From Candidatus Binatia bacterium (lineage in GTDB: Bacteria > Desulfobacterota > Binatia > UBA12015): a DNA stretch of 64,000 bases. The first letter of the stretch is position 1; every line of letters starts with the position of its first letter. The stretch covers positions 1 through 64,000 of the forward strand of contig JAQWRY010000056.1 of assembly GCA_029243485.1 (NCBI GenBank), given 5' to 3'. The position numbers were made by a program, and so were the translations under genes. Below the pieces are notes generated by a model. That model did not search any database, was not told where the DNA came from, and saw nothing but the letters and a program-made list of their open reading frames with translations. This document shows, in pieces, positions 1 to 8,468 of this stretch.

Positions 1-250
1 GCCCTGTGGAGGTCCCCTCAGGTCATCGCCCACCAACTCTCGAGAATCACGGCCAGCGATCGGATCAGCGGGGCGAAGCGCTCTTCGTCCGCATCGTCGA
101 GTCCATCGCCTTCGCGCTTGTTCAAGAGCGGCGTCACTGCGAACACCTCTTCCGTACTGCCGGCGCAGGGGAAGGCACAGCATGTTTCGTCTTCAGGACG
201 AGAACGACCGTTTGAAGCCCGCCTTGGCCCAGACCGTCCTCGAGGTGCGG

Positions 251-340
251 GCGGATGGCCGACATGAAGCGCCTTTTGCCGGTTGGCGCACGTAACGGGG
301 CCCGATCGGGTAGGCCCGTAGGCCCTGGCCTAATGGAGCG
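251..340 (+). repeat. Dispersed structured repeat, copy 1
   Basis: About 90 bp matching two other places in the window (7127-7221 on the minus strand, 12412-12508 on the plus strand). Shared blocks are GCGGAT-GCCGACATGAAGCGCC, then TTTTGCCG, then AACGG, then ATCGGG, then a closing CCTAAT. This copy is the most diverged: it lacks one base in the T run and has lost most of the terminal hairpin arm. The shared part can be read as a short peptide tail (RHEAPF...), but there is a stop inside it here, so I treat it as a non-coding element. Function unknown. Confidence 0.7.
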
Positions 341-351
341 TCTTATCGCAG

Positions 352-994
352 GTGGGTCCTCGCCTTGCGGACGAGGAGAAGTGCCAGAAGAAGAAACTGC
401 TGGCGCTGGGCAAGCGCGACCTGTGCCTTCAGACGGAGCGCGGGAAGGAGGTTCTCGGCAAGACGCCGGACGTTGCCAAGTGCGCCGAGAACTTCGACAA
501 GATGATCGCGTCGGCGGAGAAGGTGGAAGAGTACCGGTGGCTGGACGACGGCGACGGACCTCGACTCGGGGCCCCAGTGGGAGCTGAAGACCGATGACGG
601 GTCGATCCACGACAATGACGACCTCGCGCGGCGGTACACGTGGAGCGACACGTCCAGCGACCCGGAGGGCGGTGTGTTCGTGGACTTCCTGGGTACGCTG
701 AACGGCTGAACGTCGGTGGGCGGTGTCGCGACGACGGGCTGCTTCGCGGCGAAGTGCGACTGGCGTCTGCCGACCGTCGAGGAACTGCAAGGGATTCTCA
801 TTGAACCGCTTCCCTGCGGGACATTGCCGTGCCTGACGATTCCAGGAGAGACCGTCTCGTCGTTCTACTGGTTGTCCTGTACTGGCGTGGTCCACCCGAG
901 CAACGGGTGGGGCGTGAGCTTCACCGGTGGCAACGTCATCGACGACGTCAAGAGCTACGGCCACTACGTTCGTGCCGTACGCGGCGGCTCGTGA
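352..994 (+). pseudogene. Broken Lcl/DUF1566 (C-type-lectin-fold) protein, probable DGR variable protein
   Basis: Two reading frames join into one protein. 352-~550 reads ..KRDLCLQTERGKEVL.. and ..WLDDGDG; it then shifts by one base to TDLDSGPQWELKTDDG.. and ..YTWSDTSSDP..; a TGA at 707-709 interrupts, and the same frame continues GGVATTGCFAAKCDWRLPT, ending YVRAVRGGS at 994. The WRLPTVEEL, FYW.S, WGVSF and YVRAVR blocks are the DUF1566/Lcl domain. In this family the C-terminal lectin fold is a common target of diversity-generating retroelements. One frameshift plus one nonsense codon make it non-functional. The next 110 bp lead to an Avd-like start, which supports a DGR origin. No signal peptide or true start is visible upstream. 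Confidence 0.75.
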
Positions 995-1104
995 GGTCGA
1001 TGATTTGACTCTTCGTTCTTTGATCCTTTGATTCCGGCCGGCGCGTGAACGCTGGCCGGTCGCGATTCTTCGCGTGGCGACGGCCACCGGAGCGGGGGAA
1101 GGCC

Positions 1105-1140
1105 ATGGCCCGGACCGAGCATCTTCCGATCTACAAGGCC
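1105..1140 (+). pseudogene. Avd-like four-helix-bundle protein, 5' stub only
   Basis: An ATG with a strong ribosome-binding site (GGGGGAAGG, 2 bases upstream) starts MARTEHLPIYKA, the N-terminus I associate with four-helix-bundle Avd-type proteins that accompany reverse transcriptases of diversity-generating retroelements. After twelve residues the resemblance ends and the frame runs into Arg/Pro-rich sequence. An 8-bp perfect hairpin lies just downstream (1161-1168 with 1172-1179). No reverse transcriptase or template repeat is visible in the window. The identification rests on a short motif plus its position behind a DUF1566 gene. Confidence 0.45.
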
Positions 1141-1397
1141 ACAGATTGGCAGAGACCGCCCCGCGCCGAGACGGCGCGGCCCTTGGGACGCCCTGCGGCT
1201 TAGCGGTCGGGCGGTGGGGATGCAGGGCTGAGCGGCGGTGCAGGGCCGGCCAGCGAAAGATTCTGGCAGGCACGGGGCGCAACGGTGTCACGGCGTGGGG
1301 GCAGCGCGCGCTCAAGCGGGGGATTGTTCGCAGAAACCCTAGATGGCACCCGTTGGAGCGCGCGCCGCCAATGGAGATCGACCTGGAGGCCGCATGA

Positions 1398-1835
1398 GGA
1401 CATACCGAGCACCAGACCGTTGGCGGCGTCTACGCCCGCAAGCGACTGAAGGAGACGTTCGGCATCGCCAACGTAACGATCAACACGGGCATCTTTCAGC
1501 CGGCCCGCCACGATTCGGTCTGGCTCTTCGTCACGGAGAAAAAGAAGCCAGACCGCACGGAGTACAGCGACAAACTCGATGGAGACGTGCTCGAACGAGA
1601 CAGCCAGTCGTCCGGCCGGAAGAATTATCTGATAATCGAACACCGAGAACGTGTCCTTGAGCTTCTTCTGTTCTACCGCATGAAGAAGTACGAGTACCCG
1701 GGCGCGGGATTCCGATACGAAGGCCCATTCGAGTACATTTCGCACACAGGCTGCCCCAAATGCGAAAAGGAATTACCGGACGCCGAGCCGCGCAGAGGAA
1801 CTCTCGTCCTCCGTTTTGCGAAGCCAGAAAAGTGA
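1398..1835 (+). pseudogene. 5'-truncated fragment resembling the C-terminal DUF3427/restriction-type domain
   Basis: An open frame of about 145 codons follows a TGA at 1395-1397 and has no ATG, GTG or TTG in its first 60 codons. It reads VGGVYARKRLKETFGI, INTGIFQP, VWLFVTEKK, LIIEHRERVLELLLFYR and GFRYEGPFEYISHTG. The pattern of a YxR-type entry, an IFxP segment and a closing FRYEGPFxYxSH resembles C-terminal domains (DUF3427-like) attached to helicases and modification-dependent restriction endonucleases. It lacks any nuclease or helicase part. Probably the surviving 3' end of a restriction gene; family assignment is tentative. Confidence 0.45.
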
Positions 1836-1841
1836 CCTGAT

Positions 1842-2576
1842 TCAGGCGGTGGGAGACTTTTCGAGGATAAGCACCTGATGCAGCATGCCGTCCATTTCCT
1901 TTCGCGACTCCTGAAGATTGATTGACAAGCCCTCTGCGGCGAGCTGACCGATGATCTGCGCAGCGTAGGGGTGAAGATGTTGGTGACGTTCGATCGTCAA
2001 GACCGGATACAGTCGAACTTCCTGCCGTGCCACGCGCATCAGCTCACGGACCGCGCGGCGGTGGAAATGCAGGTCGAAGGTGTCAGAGGTTAGAACGCCT
2101 CCGAGTCGTGCAGGGCTGTAGGCAAACAGAAAGTTAGCCGAGACTACGATATCGAAAGAGTCGTCAGCGAAAGGGAGAGTCGGCAGTGACGCCTCGACAT
2201 ACCGGCCCTCGGCCTTGCCCTGCTCGAAGTCGGCGGCGAAGAGTTCCGTCGTTTGGAGCTTTTCGTCACGTGCTGCTTTCAACTGGCCGATGGGTGCGCT
2301 GTTCGGGCCACCCACCGCATTGTCATAAGCGTCGTTGATGTCTTTTCTGGCGAGACTCGCAATCTCGGCGGCAGAACCAGCGAAGAGCGGGTCGCAACCT
2401 ACGACATCGAAGCCTCGGGCGTTGGCCCCCGCGACGAAGGCATCCGGGCCCGAAGGGCAGTCCAGAATACGTGTGCCGACGAGATCCTCCTCGCGCAGAA
2501 GCAACATTTCGAGGACGGTATCGTACGGCCGACCATAGAAAAGAACATGATCAAATGATGCTAGGTCTCCCGCCAT
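1842..2576 (-). CDS. Class I SAM-dependent methyltransferase-like protein
   Basis: Predicted Rossmann-type methyltransferase of 244 residues, cytoplasmic, substrate unknown. Motif I is ILDCPSGPDAFV near residue 38 (a DCPSGP variant of the usual DxGxGxG), with the acidic end of beta-2 at VVGCDP near 60. The post-motif LPFADDSFDIVVSANFLF near 145 is the typical motif-IV region. A central stretch rich in Lys/Glu (residues about 75-120) is longer than in small methyltransferases. The ATG at 2576 is the first in frame; only a weak AAGAAG precedes it. It stands alone between decayed genes, so context says nothing about its substrate. Confidence 0.75.
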   Translation of the reverse strand: MAGDLASFDHVLFYGRPYDTVLEMLLLREEDLVGTRILDCPSGPDAFVAGANARGFDVVGCDPLFAGSAAEIASLARKDINDAYDNAVGGPNSAPIGQLKAARDEKLQTTELFAADFEQGKAEGRYVEASLPTLPFADDSFDIVVSANFLFAYSPARLGGVLTSDTFDLHFHRRAVRELMRVARQEVRLYPVLTIERHQHLHPYAAQIIGQLAAEGLSINLQESRKEMDGMLHQVLILEKSPTA

Positions 2577-3271
2577 GACACGCTTCTTAGCGAAGTCGGT
2601 CCTCCTTGGCTCGGGCCAACGCCCTAATCAGATTCACCACTCCGGCCGGTCCGCGCGCAAGGAACATAAAGGCCCTGTTTGACAGGCAAACAGGGCCGGT
2701 GTGCTGCCGTGCCCTCCCGGCGGGCCGGGGATCAGGCGGGGCAACGAGCCCGTGGGAGGCGCTCTTCCCTGCGGTCTAGACGACTCTGGGTCTCTCAGGT
2801 CGTGAAGCCCGCCGACGGCTCGAAAGAGGGAACCCCCTGGGCCTTCGAGGACAAACCCGACAATCGCGAATCTGAAGTTCGCGCGATCGCACTGCGAGAG
2901 TGTCGGCACGGGGTAGGCAACTGGAAGGCCCTATTATGGTATCTGGCGGCGCGAGGGGGCGAGCGGTTTGAGGTTCGGAGAGCCTTGTCTTGGCCCACGC
3001 CGCCCGCGCCGGAGCCGCGGAGCGGCCGTTCGCACGCCAAAGTGAATGCCGCTATCGGCAATCGGCATTCCAGGTCGATGGCTGTAGCCGAGATGAACGG
3101 CTTATTTGCCCGGGTCGACGTACGCCGACGTAACCGTTCATTCCGCCCTCTCCGGTGCCATGCTACATATCGCCCCAGCGCCGAAGCTGCCGGACCTGAA
3201 AGGCGCACGAGAGAAATCAATGGCCGGGGACGTTCCCGGGAGACTCCTCCGTCGCGGACGGCTGAGAAGGC
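2577..3271. other. Gene-poor region with no recognised coding sequence
   Basis: Open frames exist on both strands (for example plus-strand frame 2679-3275 and its minus-strand shadow) but none shows a family motif, a good ribosome-binding site or a sensible composition. The only clear structure is the 11-bp hairpin at 2671-2697, listed separately. Confidence 0.4.
2671..2697 (-). terminator. Perfect 11-bp stem-loop, possible terminator
   Basis: GGCCCTGTTTG (2671-2681), loop ACAGG, CAAACAGGGCC (2687-2697): a perfect inverted repeat. Read on the minus strand it is followed by TTTATGTTCC, which is moderately T-rich, so termination of minus-strand transcription entering from the right is possible. 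There is no obvious gene for it to terminate. It lies 95 bp upstream of the methyltransferase start. Confidence 0.4.
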
Positions 3272-3415
3272 ATGACCCTTGAACGTCTGACGCACGAGCC
3301 TTCTTTCTCAAAGTTGCTTGATTTCCTGATGGGACGTCGGGCGCATGCGCCCGACGAGGACGAGCTCTGGCAAAGTCTCTGCCTAGAAGGGAAGTCGCAC
3401 CGTTTCGGATTGTGA
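3272..3415 (+). CDS. Short ORF of 47 codons, doubtful
   Basis: ATG to TGA, reading MTLERLTHEPSFSKLL... and ending SHRFGL. An AGAAGG lies one base before the ATG, too close for a good ribosome-binding site. The middle contains a perfect 20-bp palindrome (3336-3355, GTCGGGCGCA then TGCGCCCGAC). Composition looks protein-like (acidic centre EDELWQSL), so it may be a fragment of a larger lost gene. Not recognised. Confidence 0.2.
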   Translation: MTLERLTHEPSFSKLLDFLMGRRAHAPDEDELWQSLCLEGKSHRFGL

Positions 3416-3581
3416 GTTTTTTCCTCGCGGCTGGTCGGCAGCAGAGTGACCGGCTAAGGCGAGCGCCGTATCGTCTGCGTACGACACGAAAGTTCCTCGG
3501 TGAGCACTGGGCTCGCCCGATTCTAGAAGCATGGAGATCCCATCCGAAGATCGCTCCGGCTCAGGTAGGCTTCTCTGACTA

Positions 3582-4123
3582 CGGCTCTTGTTTCTGGCCG
3601 GATTCGGTCTCTACTTCGAGTCGCTGTTCATCCATAACGGTATCAATCCCCTGGATGAAGGATGGATGCTGCTCGCCGGGCTTTTCGCGCGAATCGGGAT
3701 TGGCTTTTCTCTAGTGTTGGGGCGGAAAGAGTGTGGTCTGAGATCATACAGCGACCGATCGAGATGACGAGGAATGAGGCGGCCCGTGCTCCCGACATGT
3801 TTTTCTCCGGCGAGTGGAATCGGGAGGTAATTCGACACGCCGGGTTTGCTCTGGCTTTCCGACTCGTTCCGCCTTTTTATCTCGCCTATGTACTTTTCGT
3901 GCTTTCGGTGTGGTCGCGTGATTTCCAGGCCGGTCGCGCCTGCTGACGACGATTGCTCGTCGCGTTTGTCTTCTTCGGAGCGACCTATTGGCCTCGAGGC
4001 TTTGGTCGCGCGGACCAGGGGCACCTCGATTCCGCAATTCGGCCGGCTCTTCTCCGCGTTGGGCAAATGCTGGCAGGAATCGAGGGCTGGCTCGCGGAGC
4101 GCACGCCCCGCCGCACTTCGTGA
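3582..4123 (+). pseudogene. Decayed polytopic membrane glycosyltransferase-like protein (DEGW type)
   Basis: Pieces in different frames read as one membrane protein. Frame one (3582-3767): LRLLFLAGFGLYFESLF, HNGINPLDEGWMLLAGLF. An intermediate piece carries PPFYLAYVLFVLSV. A last piece (3950-4123) reads LLVAFVFFGATYWPRGFG, RADQGHLDSAIRPAL, ending in TGA. The NPLDEGW motif after a first membrane segment and the later RADxGHL resemble ArnT/PMT-like membrane proteins, in which an acidic motif of this kind sits in the first periplasmic loop. At least two frameshifts and lost segments make it dead. The family name is an inference from motif placement. Confidence 0.5.
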
Positions 4124-4127
4124 TCTC

Positions 4128-4542
4128 AGGAGTCAACGAAGGCCAGACCGTGAGTATCGTGATCAACTTGATTTCGGGCACCGTCGGGGCAGCAAAGACG
4201 GCCGCTGGGAATGGGATCCCCGCCCCGGCCTCGTCACAGGGCTTGCCGGAGCCCGGAGGCGAGTTGGACTACCCCGCGGGCGCCGACGCGGTTTTCGCCT
4301 GGCTGGGAGACCGCCGCGCAGCCCGCGTGGCCAAGACCGCCGCAGCCGAAGCCGACAGCACGAACGTTCACAGCTGCAATGGCGGCTCGGTTCGTGGGAC
4401 GATAAGCGACCTGCCGCTTGCATCGAGCACCCAAGGTGAGCTCGATTTGCAGAACTGCGAATCGACTTTCTAAGATCCGACTACCGACGTCGAATCGTTC
4501 ATCAACGGCTTCATCACGCCGACGAACGTTTCTTTCGACTAG
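4128..4542 (+). pseudogene. Unrecognised protein remnant with in-frame stop
   Basis: One frame reads GVNEGQTVSIVINLISGTVG and later STNVHSCNGG, GELDLQNCESTF, then a TAA at 4471-4473, then continues in the same frame as DPTTDVESFINGF to a TAG at 4540-4542. The continuation past the stop keeps a protein-like composition, which suggests a nonsense mutation. Two Cys residues bracket the central part. No family recognised. Confidence 0.35.
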
Positions 4543-4622
4543 CCTACTCTGCCCCTTTTCGTACGCATGAGGATGAAGCACGACCCGCCTTCTCCCCGGG
4601 GGCCGTCTCGATCGAGTCGGCC

Positions 4623-5909
4623 CTAGTGGCTGGTCGTCGAAGAGCCTGGAATCACGGTGGCGGGCGGGAGGAGCGGAGAAATCAATGGGCTCGAGAAAGG
4701 TCGCTTGCTGAAATCCTCTCCGAAGTAGAACTTCTGTACGACAGTGGCGGCTTGGTTGATTGCTTGGACATTGGGACCCTTGGTCGGCGTAGACTCGTCT
4801 CTCAGAAACGATTGCGCCCTCTGTAGTGCGTCCACACCGGACTCGTACGTCATGTAGTTCCACTCGTGCCCCTGTTGCTTGCACAGAGTCCCCTCCAGGG
4901 TCAGGGCGACTGCTTCGACAAGCGACTCCATCGCGAGTTCGCTCTGGCAGGAGGCCGGCCGATTGCATAGAAATTTCATGACGCGATTGATGAAGTCGCT
5001 GACCACCGGCGGGTAGGGCCCCTGAGTTTCCTCCTCCGATGTAAACTGCTTACACAGAGCCTCGTTGACGCCAACGTTTTCGTGGAGATGCTGCCAGTGC
5101 TCTCGGCCTTGAAGGATCGTGCTCTCGAAACTTGATTTTTCAGACTGCCTATCCCAGGCGCGCACATCCAACGCCATGGACAGCCAGGTTATGGGGCCGA
5201 GAACGAACTTGTGTCGATTCGGATTTCCGGTGCTGACCGCTTCGCTTGCGTCCGCATCATCTTGGAAGACGACCGGGTTTTGATCCGTGTCGACCGGTAC
5301 GGACCATGGCAGGGTGAGAATCGAACCGGAGACGTAATTTTGTTGCCACTGACCGAATCCGATCGCGCAGAAATCTTTCGGCACCTGCTTCATGACCAGC
5401 CCGATGATGGAATCGGCTGCGGCCGAATTCAAAACGGGAAACTCCCGACCTCGCTCGCTGTCGGTTGTCCAGGAGGATACGCCGGGGAGGTATTCCGCTG
5501 ACCCACGCACGACCGGGAGGGCCGCCTCGTACCCGGAAGGCAGAAGGCCTCGCTGGTTCCAGATGAAGTCTTCACTGTCGTACGCAGTCGCCATGAAATA
5601 CTCGAGGAAGTGCTTCGTGTCCGAGTCCGTCGGAAGGCATCGGTAGAACCAGTCGGCGAACACGGCGAAGGTGTTGATCTGACGCACGGGGTCGCGAAAG
5701 TTCGGATCCGCGAGCAGGGCAGGGAACCCTCCCTCGGGCTCGACCTTGACCCATTCGGGGGTGGACGTATCCCAGTCCAACCTCCGCAGGAGTTCAATGG
5801 TTCGCGAATTGTTGGTCCCCTGGGATTCACTCTCGGAGTCGCCACAGCCAACCAGGAGCGCGGCGAGTACGAGTGGTAGAGATCGGCAGAACAAGACCTT
5901 GCATTTCAT
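4623..5909 (-). CDS. Hypothetical lipoprotein, 428 aa
   Basis: N-terminus MKCKVLFCRSLPLVLAALLV followed by GC: a signal peptide with an LVGC lipobox, so the mature protein is lipidated at Cys22 and probably anchored in the outer membrane. The start at 5909 is supported by AGGAG ten bases upstream. The mature part has no recognised domain; it is rich in Trp, Asp and Ser and has scattered Cys (FCAIGFG, LCKQFTS, FLCNRPASC, LCKQQGHEW) that could form disulfides. Length and clean frame argue for a real gene although its surroundings are decayed. No neighbour forms an operon with it. Confidence 0.7.
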   Translation of the reverse strand: MKCKVLFCRSLPLVLAALLVGCGDSESESQGTNNSRTIELLRRLDWDTSTPEWVKVEPEGGFPALLADPNFRDPVRQINTFAVFADWFYRCLPTDSDTKHFLEYFMATAYDSEDFIWNQRGLLPSGYEAALPVVRGSAEYLPGVSSWTTDSERGREFPVLNSAAADSIIGLVMKQVPKDFCAIGFGQWQQNYVSGSILTLPWSVPVDTDQNPVVFQDDADASEAVSTGNPNRHKFVLGPITWLSMALDVRAWDRQSEKSSFESTILQGREHWQHLHENVGVNEALCKQFTSEEETQGPYPPVVSDFINRVMKFLCNRPASCQSELAMESLVEAVALTLEGTLCKQQGHEWNYMTYESGVDALQRAQSFLRDESTPTKGPNVQAINQAATVVQKFYFGEDFSKRPFSSPLISPLLPPATVIPGSSTTSH

Positions 5910-6905
5910 GAAGGGTGAACTCCTCTGAGGGTACTTTAAGCCTTGAGAGTAGAGCTAGAACATCGGCATCCGGGCCCCGTTCTTTAGGGCTCGTTTCGCC
6001 AGAGAGCCGATCTACATTTAGGAGCTGTTTGGGTTCAGCTTTCCGAGAGAAGGCGTTTCGTTTCCTCCATTCGGATGTTCTCCACGGTCTGGCCGGGCCC
6101 GACTCAGTAGCGCCGAATGACTAGTGCGGTGCAAGGGGACCCGTGAAACGCCCAAGTTCGCCGGGAGGTCCTGGGCACCCCACGGCTCGTATGGGTGGTC
6201 GCGAACCCGGCTCCACAGACTCGCAAGCACGACCATATCGCCGCTGCTCGCTGATGGGCGTTGGCTGGCTCCCTCGCCAGATCGAGCCGACGATGCGCGA
6301 AATTGCGCGCCCACTCCGCGAGGACGAGGTAGACGCCGTCAAAGATCCCGACGTCTTGGCGGATAGCCGACCCCCGCCCAATGAGTGGACCGCATCGCGC
6401 GTCAGCACTCGTAGTGCTCGGCGTTTTCGGGCTGCAAGTGCATCGGTTCGCTGATCATTCACGGGAACAGATTTTGGCGACATGTGCTCTTCAAAGCAGT
6501 CGCTTCCGCCCAGGTTGTGTTCGTTTTCTCCAGAAGGATTCCCTCGGGCTGCTCACGAACGTCCGACGCAGTTTGTCTGTGTCCTAGGGCCCGCCTGGTC
6601 TTCGAGCGACTCTCCATCGTGGAATCGTGATGGAGGTCTTTAGGCTAGAGCGTTGTCGCGAAGACGCTTTGCTCAATCAGTCTGGAATTCAGTTCAAAAT
6701 GAGAATCGGTATTGTCTGAGCATGATCTCATTGAGCCACTAGGTGTCTCGGATTGAGACGAAGAAGTAACGTTGGAAGTCATCGCGCGAGCAAGTCGGCC
6801 GTCTCGAAATCAGAAAGCGAACGGCGCGGGCCTTGGGATGATCTCCGGCCTCCGCGACCGCAGGGGTTGCGGGTGAGGGTTGAGTCTAGTCGAGACCAAC
6901 TTGGG
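5910..6905. other. One-kilobase stretch without a recognisable gene
   Basis: Both strands have only short, Arg/Ser/Pro-rich frames typical of shadows in high-G+C DNA. A weak 7-bp inverted repeat (CTCCATC...GATGGAG, about 6611-6635) is the only structure noticed. The left end must hold the promoter of the lipoprotein gene that starts at 5909 and runs leftwards; I could not pick convincing -10/-35 boxes. Confidence 0.4.
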
Positions 6906-6908
6906 GCG

Positions 6909-7108
6909 CCTCGGGTCGCGGTCGTCGACGACGACCTCCTCCCCGGAAGCTCCTGGCCGCGTGGCTCACCTCCCTCGGGATAGAGCCCGTTTGCTGTGAG
7001 GACGGTGTTGAATTCCTGAAGCTCGATCGCACCTCCCTCGCGGCGGTTTGACTGGGCCTCACTCTGGGAGATCTGACGGGACTCGAGGTCCTCCGACACG
7101 CTCGTTCC
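6909..7108 (+). pseudogene. Decayed response-regulator receiver domain
   Basis: Frame one reads PRVAVVDDDLL, the acidic-pocket start of a CheY-like receiver domain. After a frameshift near 6942 the next frame gives RKLLAAWLTSLGIEPVCCED, GVEFLKLDR, a TGA at 7049-7051, then LTLGDLTGLEVLRHAR. The order (DDD, helix 1, strand 2, then the region expected to hold the phospho-acceptor Asp followed by GxxxLxxxR) matches a receiver domain, but that Asp is lost around the stop codon. A 10-G run follows at 7109-7118. No kinase or output domain is nearby. Confidence 0.65.
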
Positions 7109-7126
7109 GGGGGGGGGGCCGATCTC

Positions 7127-7221
7127 GCCCGGCCATTAGGCCGGGCCTTGCACGTCTATGCCCGATGAGGCGCCGTTATGTCATCCAAACGGCAAAGAGG
7201 CGCTTCATGTCGGCTATCCGC
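7127..7221 (-). repeat. Dispersed structured repeat, copy 2
   Basis: Best-preserved copy. On the minus strand it runs GCGGATAGCCGACATGAAGC... and ends in a perfect 8-bp hairpin with a TAAT loop (plus-strand arms 7127-7134 and 7139-7146). A second inverted repeat, GCCGTT...AACGGC with a 10-base loop, lies in the middle. It matches copies at 251-340 and 12412-12508 over its whole length. It is flanked by a dead gene on one side and a short unrecognised frame on the other. Confidence 0.75.
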
Positions 7222-7498
7222 GGACGACGGGAGTACAAGGCGTTCATCGAGCGGATGAAGACGCAGATGATCGAGAACCAAACGCCGCTGCGCGCGGCGC
7301 TGGGTGACGAACTGGATCCGCCCCCCGTGGAAGGCGTGCTTCCAAAGGGTTGAGCTCCCGGTTGCGGTTCTCTCGACCCATCGGAGGGTCGGGGCTCGGA
7401 GCGCTCACCGGCTGAGTTCGCGCAGAAGATGTCAATGTTCGCCTCTTCCGGGCCCACGAAAAATCGGCGCGGCAAAGCCGGAGCGGCGGTCGGGCGTT
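7222..7498 (+). other. Short unassigned frame beside the repeat
   Basis: A frame running out of the repeat reads GRREYKAFIERMKTQMIENQ and ...LRAALGDELDPPPVEGVLP to a TGA at 7351-7353. The composition is protein-like (charged amphipathic helix, Pro-rich tail) but it has no start of its own outside the repeat. It may be the last 45 residues of a lost gene. The remainder up to the PhyH stop codon is empty. Confidence 0.25.
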
Positions 7499-8332
7499 TC
7501 AGTCCAGAGGTAGGCGAGGCGGGCGGGGACGGCCCTTCCCGCTGTAGCTCTCCCGGTATGAGCCGGGTTGTTGGTTCACGCTGCCGATACCATTGTACGT
7601 CTTGTAGCCGAGCAGATCCTGGAGCCTCTCGGGGAATCGGCGGACCTCATCGATCGGGATCGATCGGAACCAGTTCGTGTACGGGCGCACCCAGCCTGCG
7701 TGGTACGACACCTGGAGCCCGAGCCGCCAGTCGCCAGATGGATTGTCGGAGGCGCCATGGAAGAGTGCGTGGTCGAAGAGGAGCACGCTACCCGGCTTTA
7801 GATCGGGTTGGATCGCCCTACTGAGGCGTTCCTCGTCCTGCGAGAAGAGTAGGTCCAGCGAGTCGCGGTGGCTCCCTGGCAGCACTCGCGTTCCGCCGGT
7901 GCTCTGGTTGAAGTCCGTGACGACCCACATGGCCGTACAACCGACCGGGCGTTCGTGTGGCCTCGGCACCGGCACGAGCGCGTCGTCCGGGTGCAAGGGC
8001 TGGATGTTGCCGCCGTTCGGCTTGAGGTCGATCCCGGAGAACGTAGAGAGCAGGAAGTCCGCGCCGAGGAGACCCTCGACCACCTGAGTGACGGTCGGAT
8101 CGATCGGGACGTCCCAGAACACAGGATCGATGCGCAGGAGGCCGGCCGTGCGATAGAACGAGCTGTCGGCCTCGGTCTCTCCTGGCTCGAGGGGTAGGAG
8201 AGTGTCGTGCTCGATCGATCGGACCCGCGCGCGGAAGGCGTCGGCGCGCTCTTGGTCGAACACGTTCTCAAGGATTGTGAATCCGTCCTCGGCGACTCTA
8301 TCGAGATGTGCTTGGAGCTGTTCCTGCTGCAT
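7499..8332 (-). CDS. Phytanoyl-CoA dioxygenase (PhyH) family protein
   Basis: Fe(II)/2-oxoglutarate-dependent oxygenase of 277 residues, predicted to hydroxylate an organic substrate in the cytoplasm. The facial triad is visible: His114-Pro-Asp116 (QPLHPDD) and distal His192 (FHGAS), with Arg203 placed to bind 2-oxoglutarate. GTRVLPGSHR (147-156) is the family's conserved loop. Third gene of a minus-strand cluster after the TonB-dependent receptor and the MFS symporter, with a 136-bp gap to the latter, so probably the same transcript. Context suggests it acts on the imported compound; the substrate is not predictable, as PhyH proteins range from lipid to secondary-metabolite hydroxylases. Confidence 0.9.
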   Translation of the reverse strand: MQQEQLQAHLDRVAEDGFTILENVFDQERADAFRARVRSIEHDTLLPLEPGETEADSSFYRTAGLLRIDPVFWDVPIDPTVTQVVEGLLGADFLLSTFSGIDLKPNGGNIQPLHPDDALVPVPRPHERPVGCTAMWVVTDFNQSTGGTRVLPGSHRDSLDLLFSQDEERLSRAIQPDLKPGSVLLFDHALFHGASDNPSGDWRLGLQVSYHAGWVRPYTNWFRSIPIDEVRRFPERLQDLLGYKTYNGIGSVNQQPGSYRESYSGKGRPRPPRLPLD

Positions 8333-8468
8333 GGCTACCTCCCGAACCTAAAGATTTTCTCTTCTCGCCGCTATCACAGGAGCTCGCGCGAGCGAAGCCG
8401 GCCTTGGGCGAACCGCCCACGGCCGGGTCGAGCGGTCGGCGAGCCGGCCGAAGGGGAAGCTCCGGCCC

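Noticed and set aside
134-1315. A 393-codon minus-strand frame at the left edge
   Set aside because: Extremely Arg/Pro/Ser-rich, typical of high-G+C antisense, and it overlaps the recognisable DUF1566 remnant on the other strand.
3336-3355. Perfect 20-bp palindrome GTCGGGCGCA/TGCGCCCGAC as an operator
   Set aside because: It lies inside a possible short coding frame and far from any intact gene start; G+C-rich palindromes of this length arise by chance in such DNA.
7127-7221. Integron attC site
   Set aside because: The copies contain GTTAT/ATAAC and hairpins, but the outer ends do not form the required R-box pair, copies lie in both orientations kilobases apart, and no integrase or regular cassette array is present.
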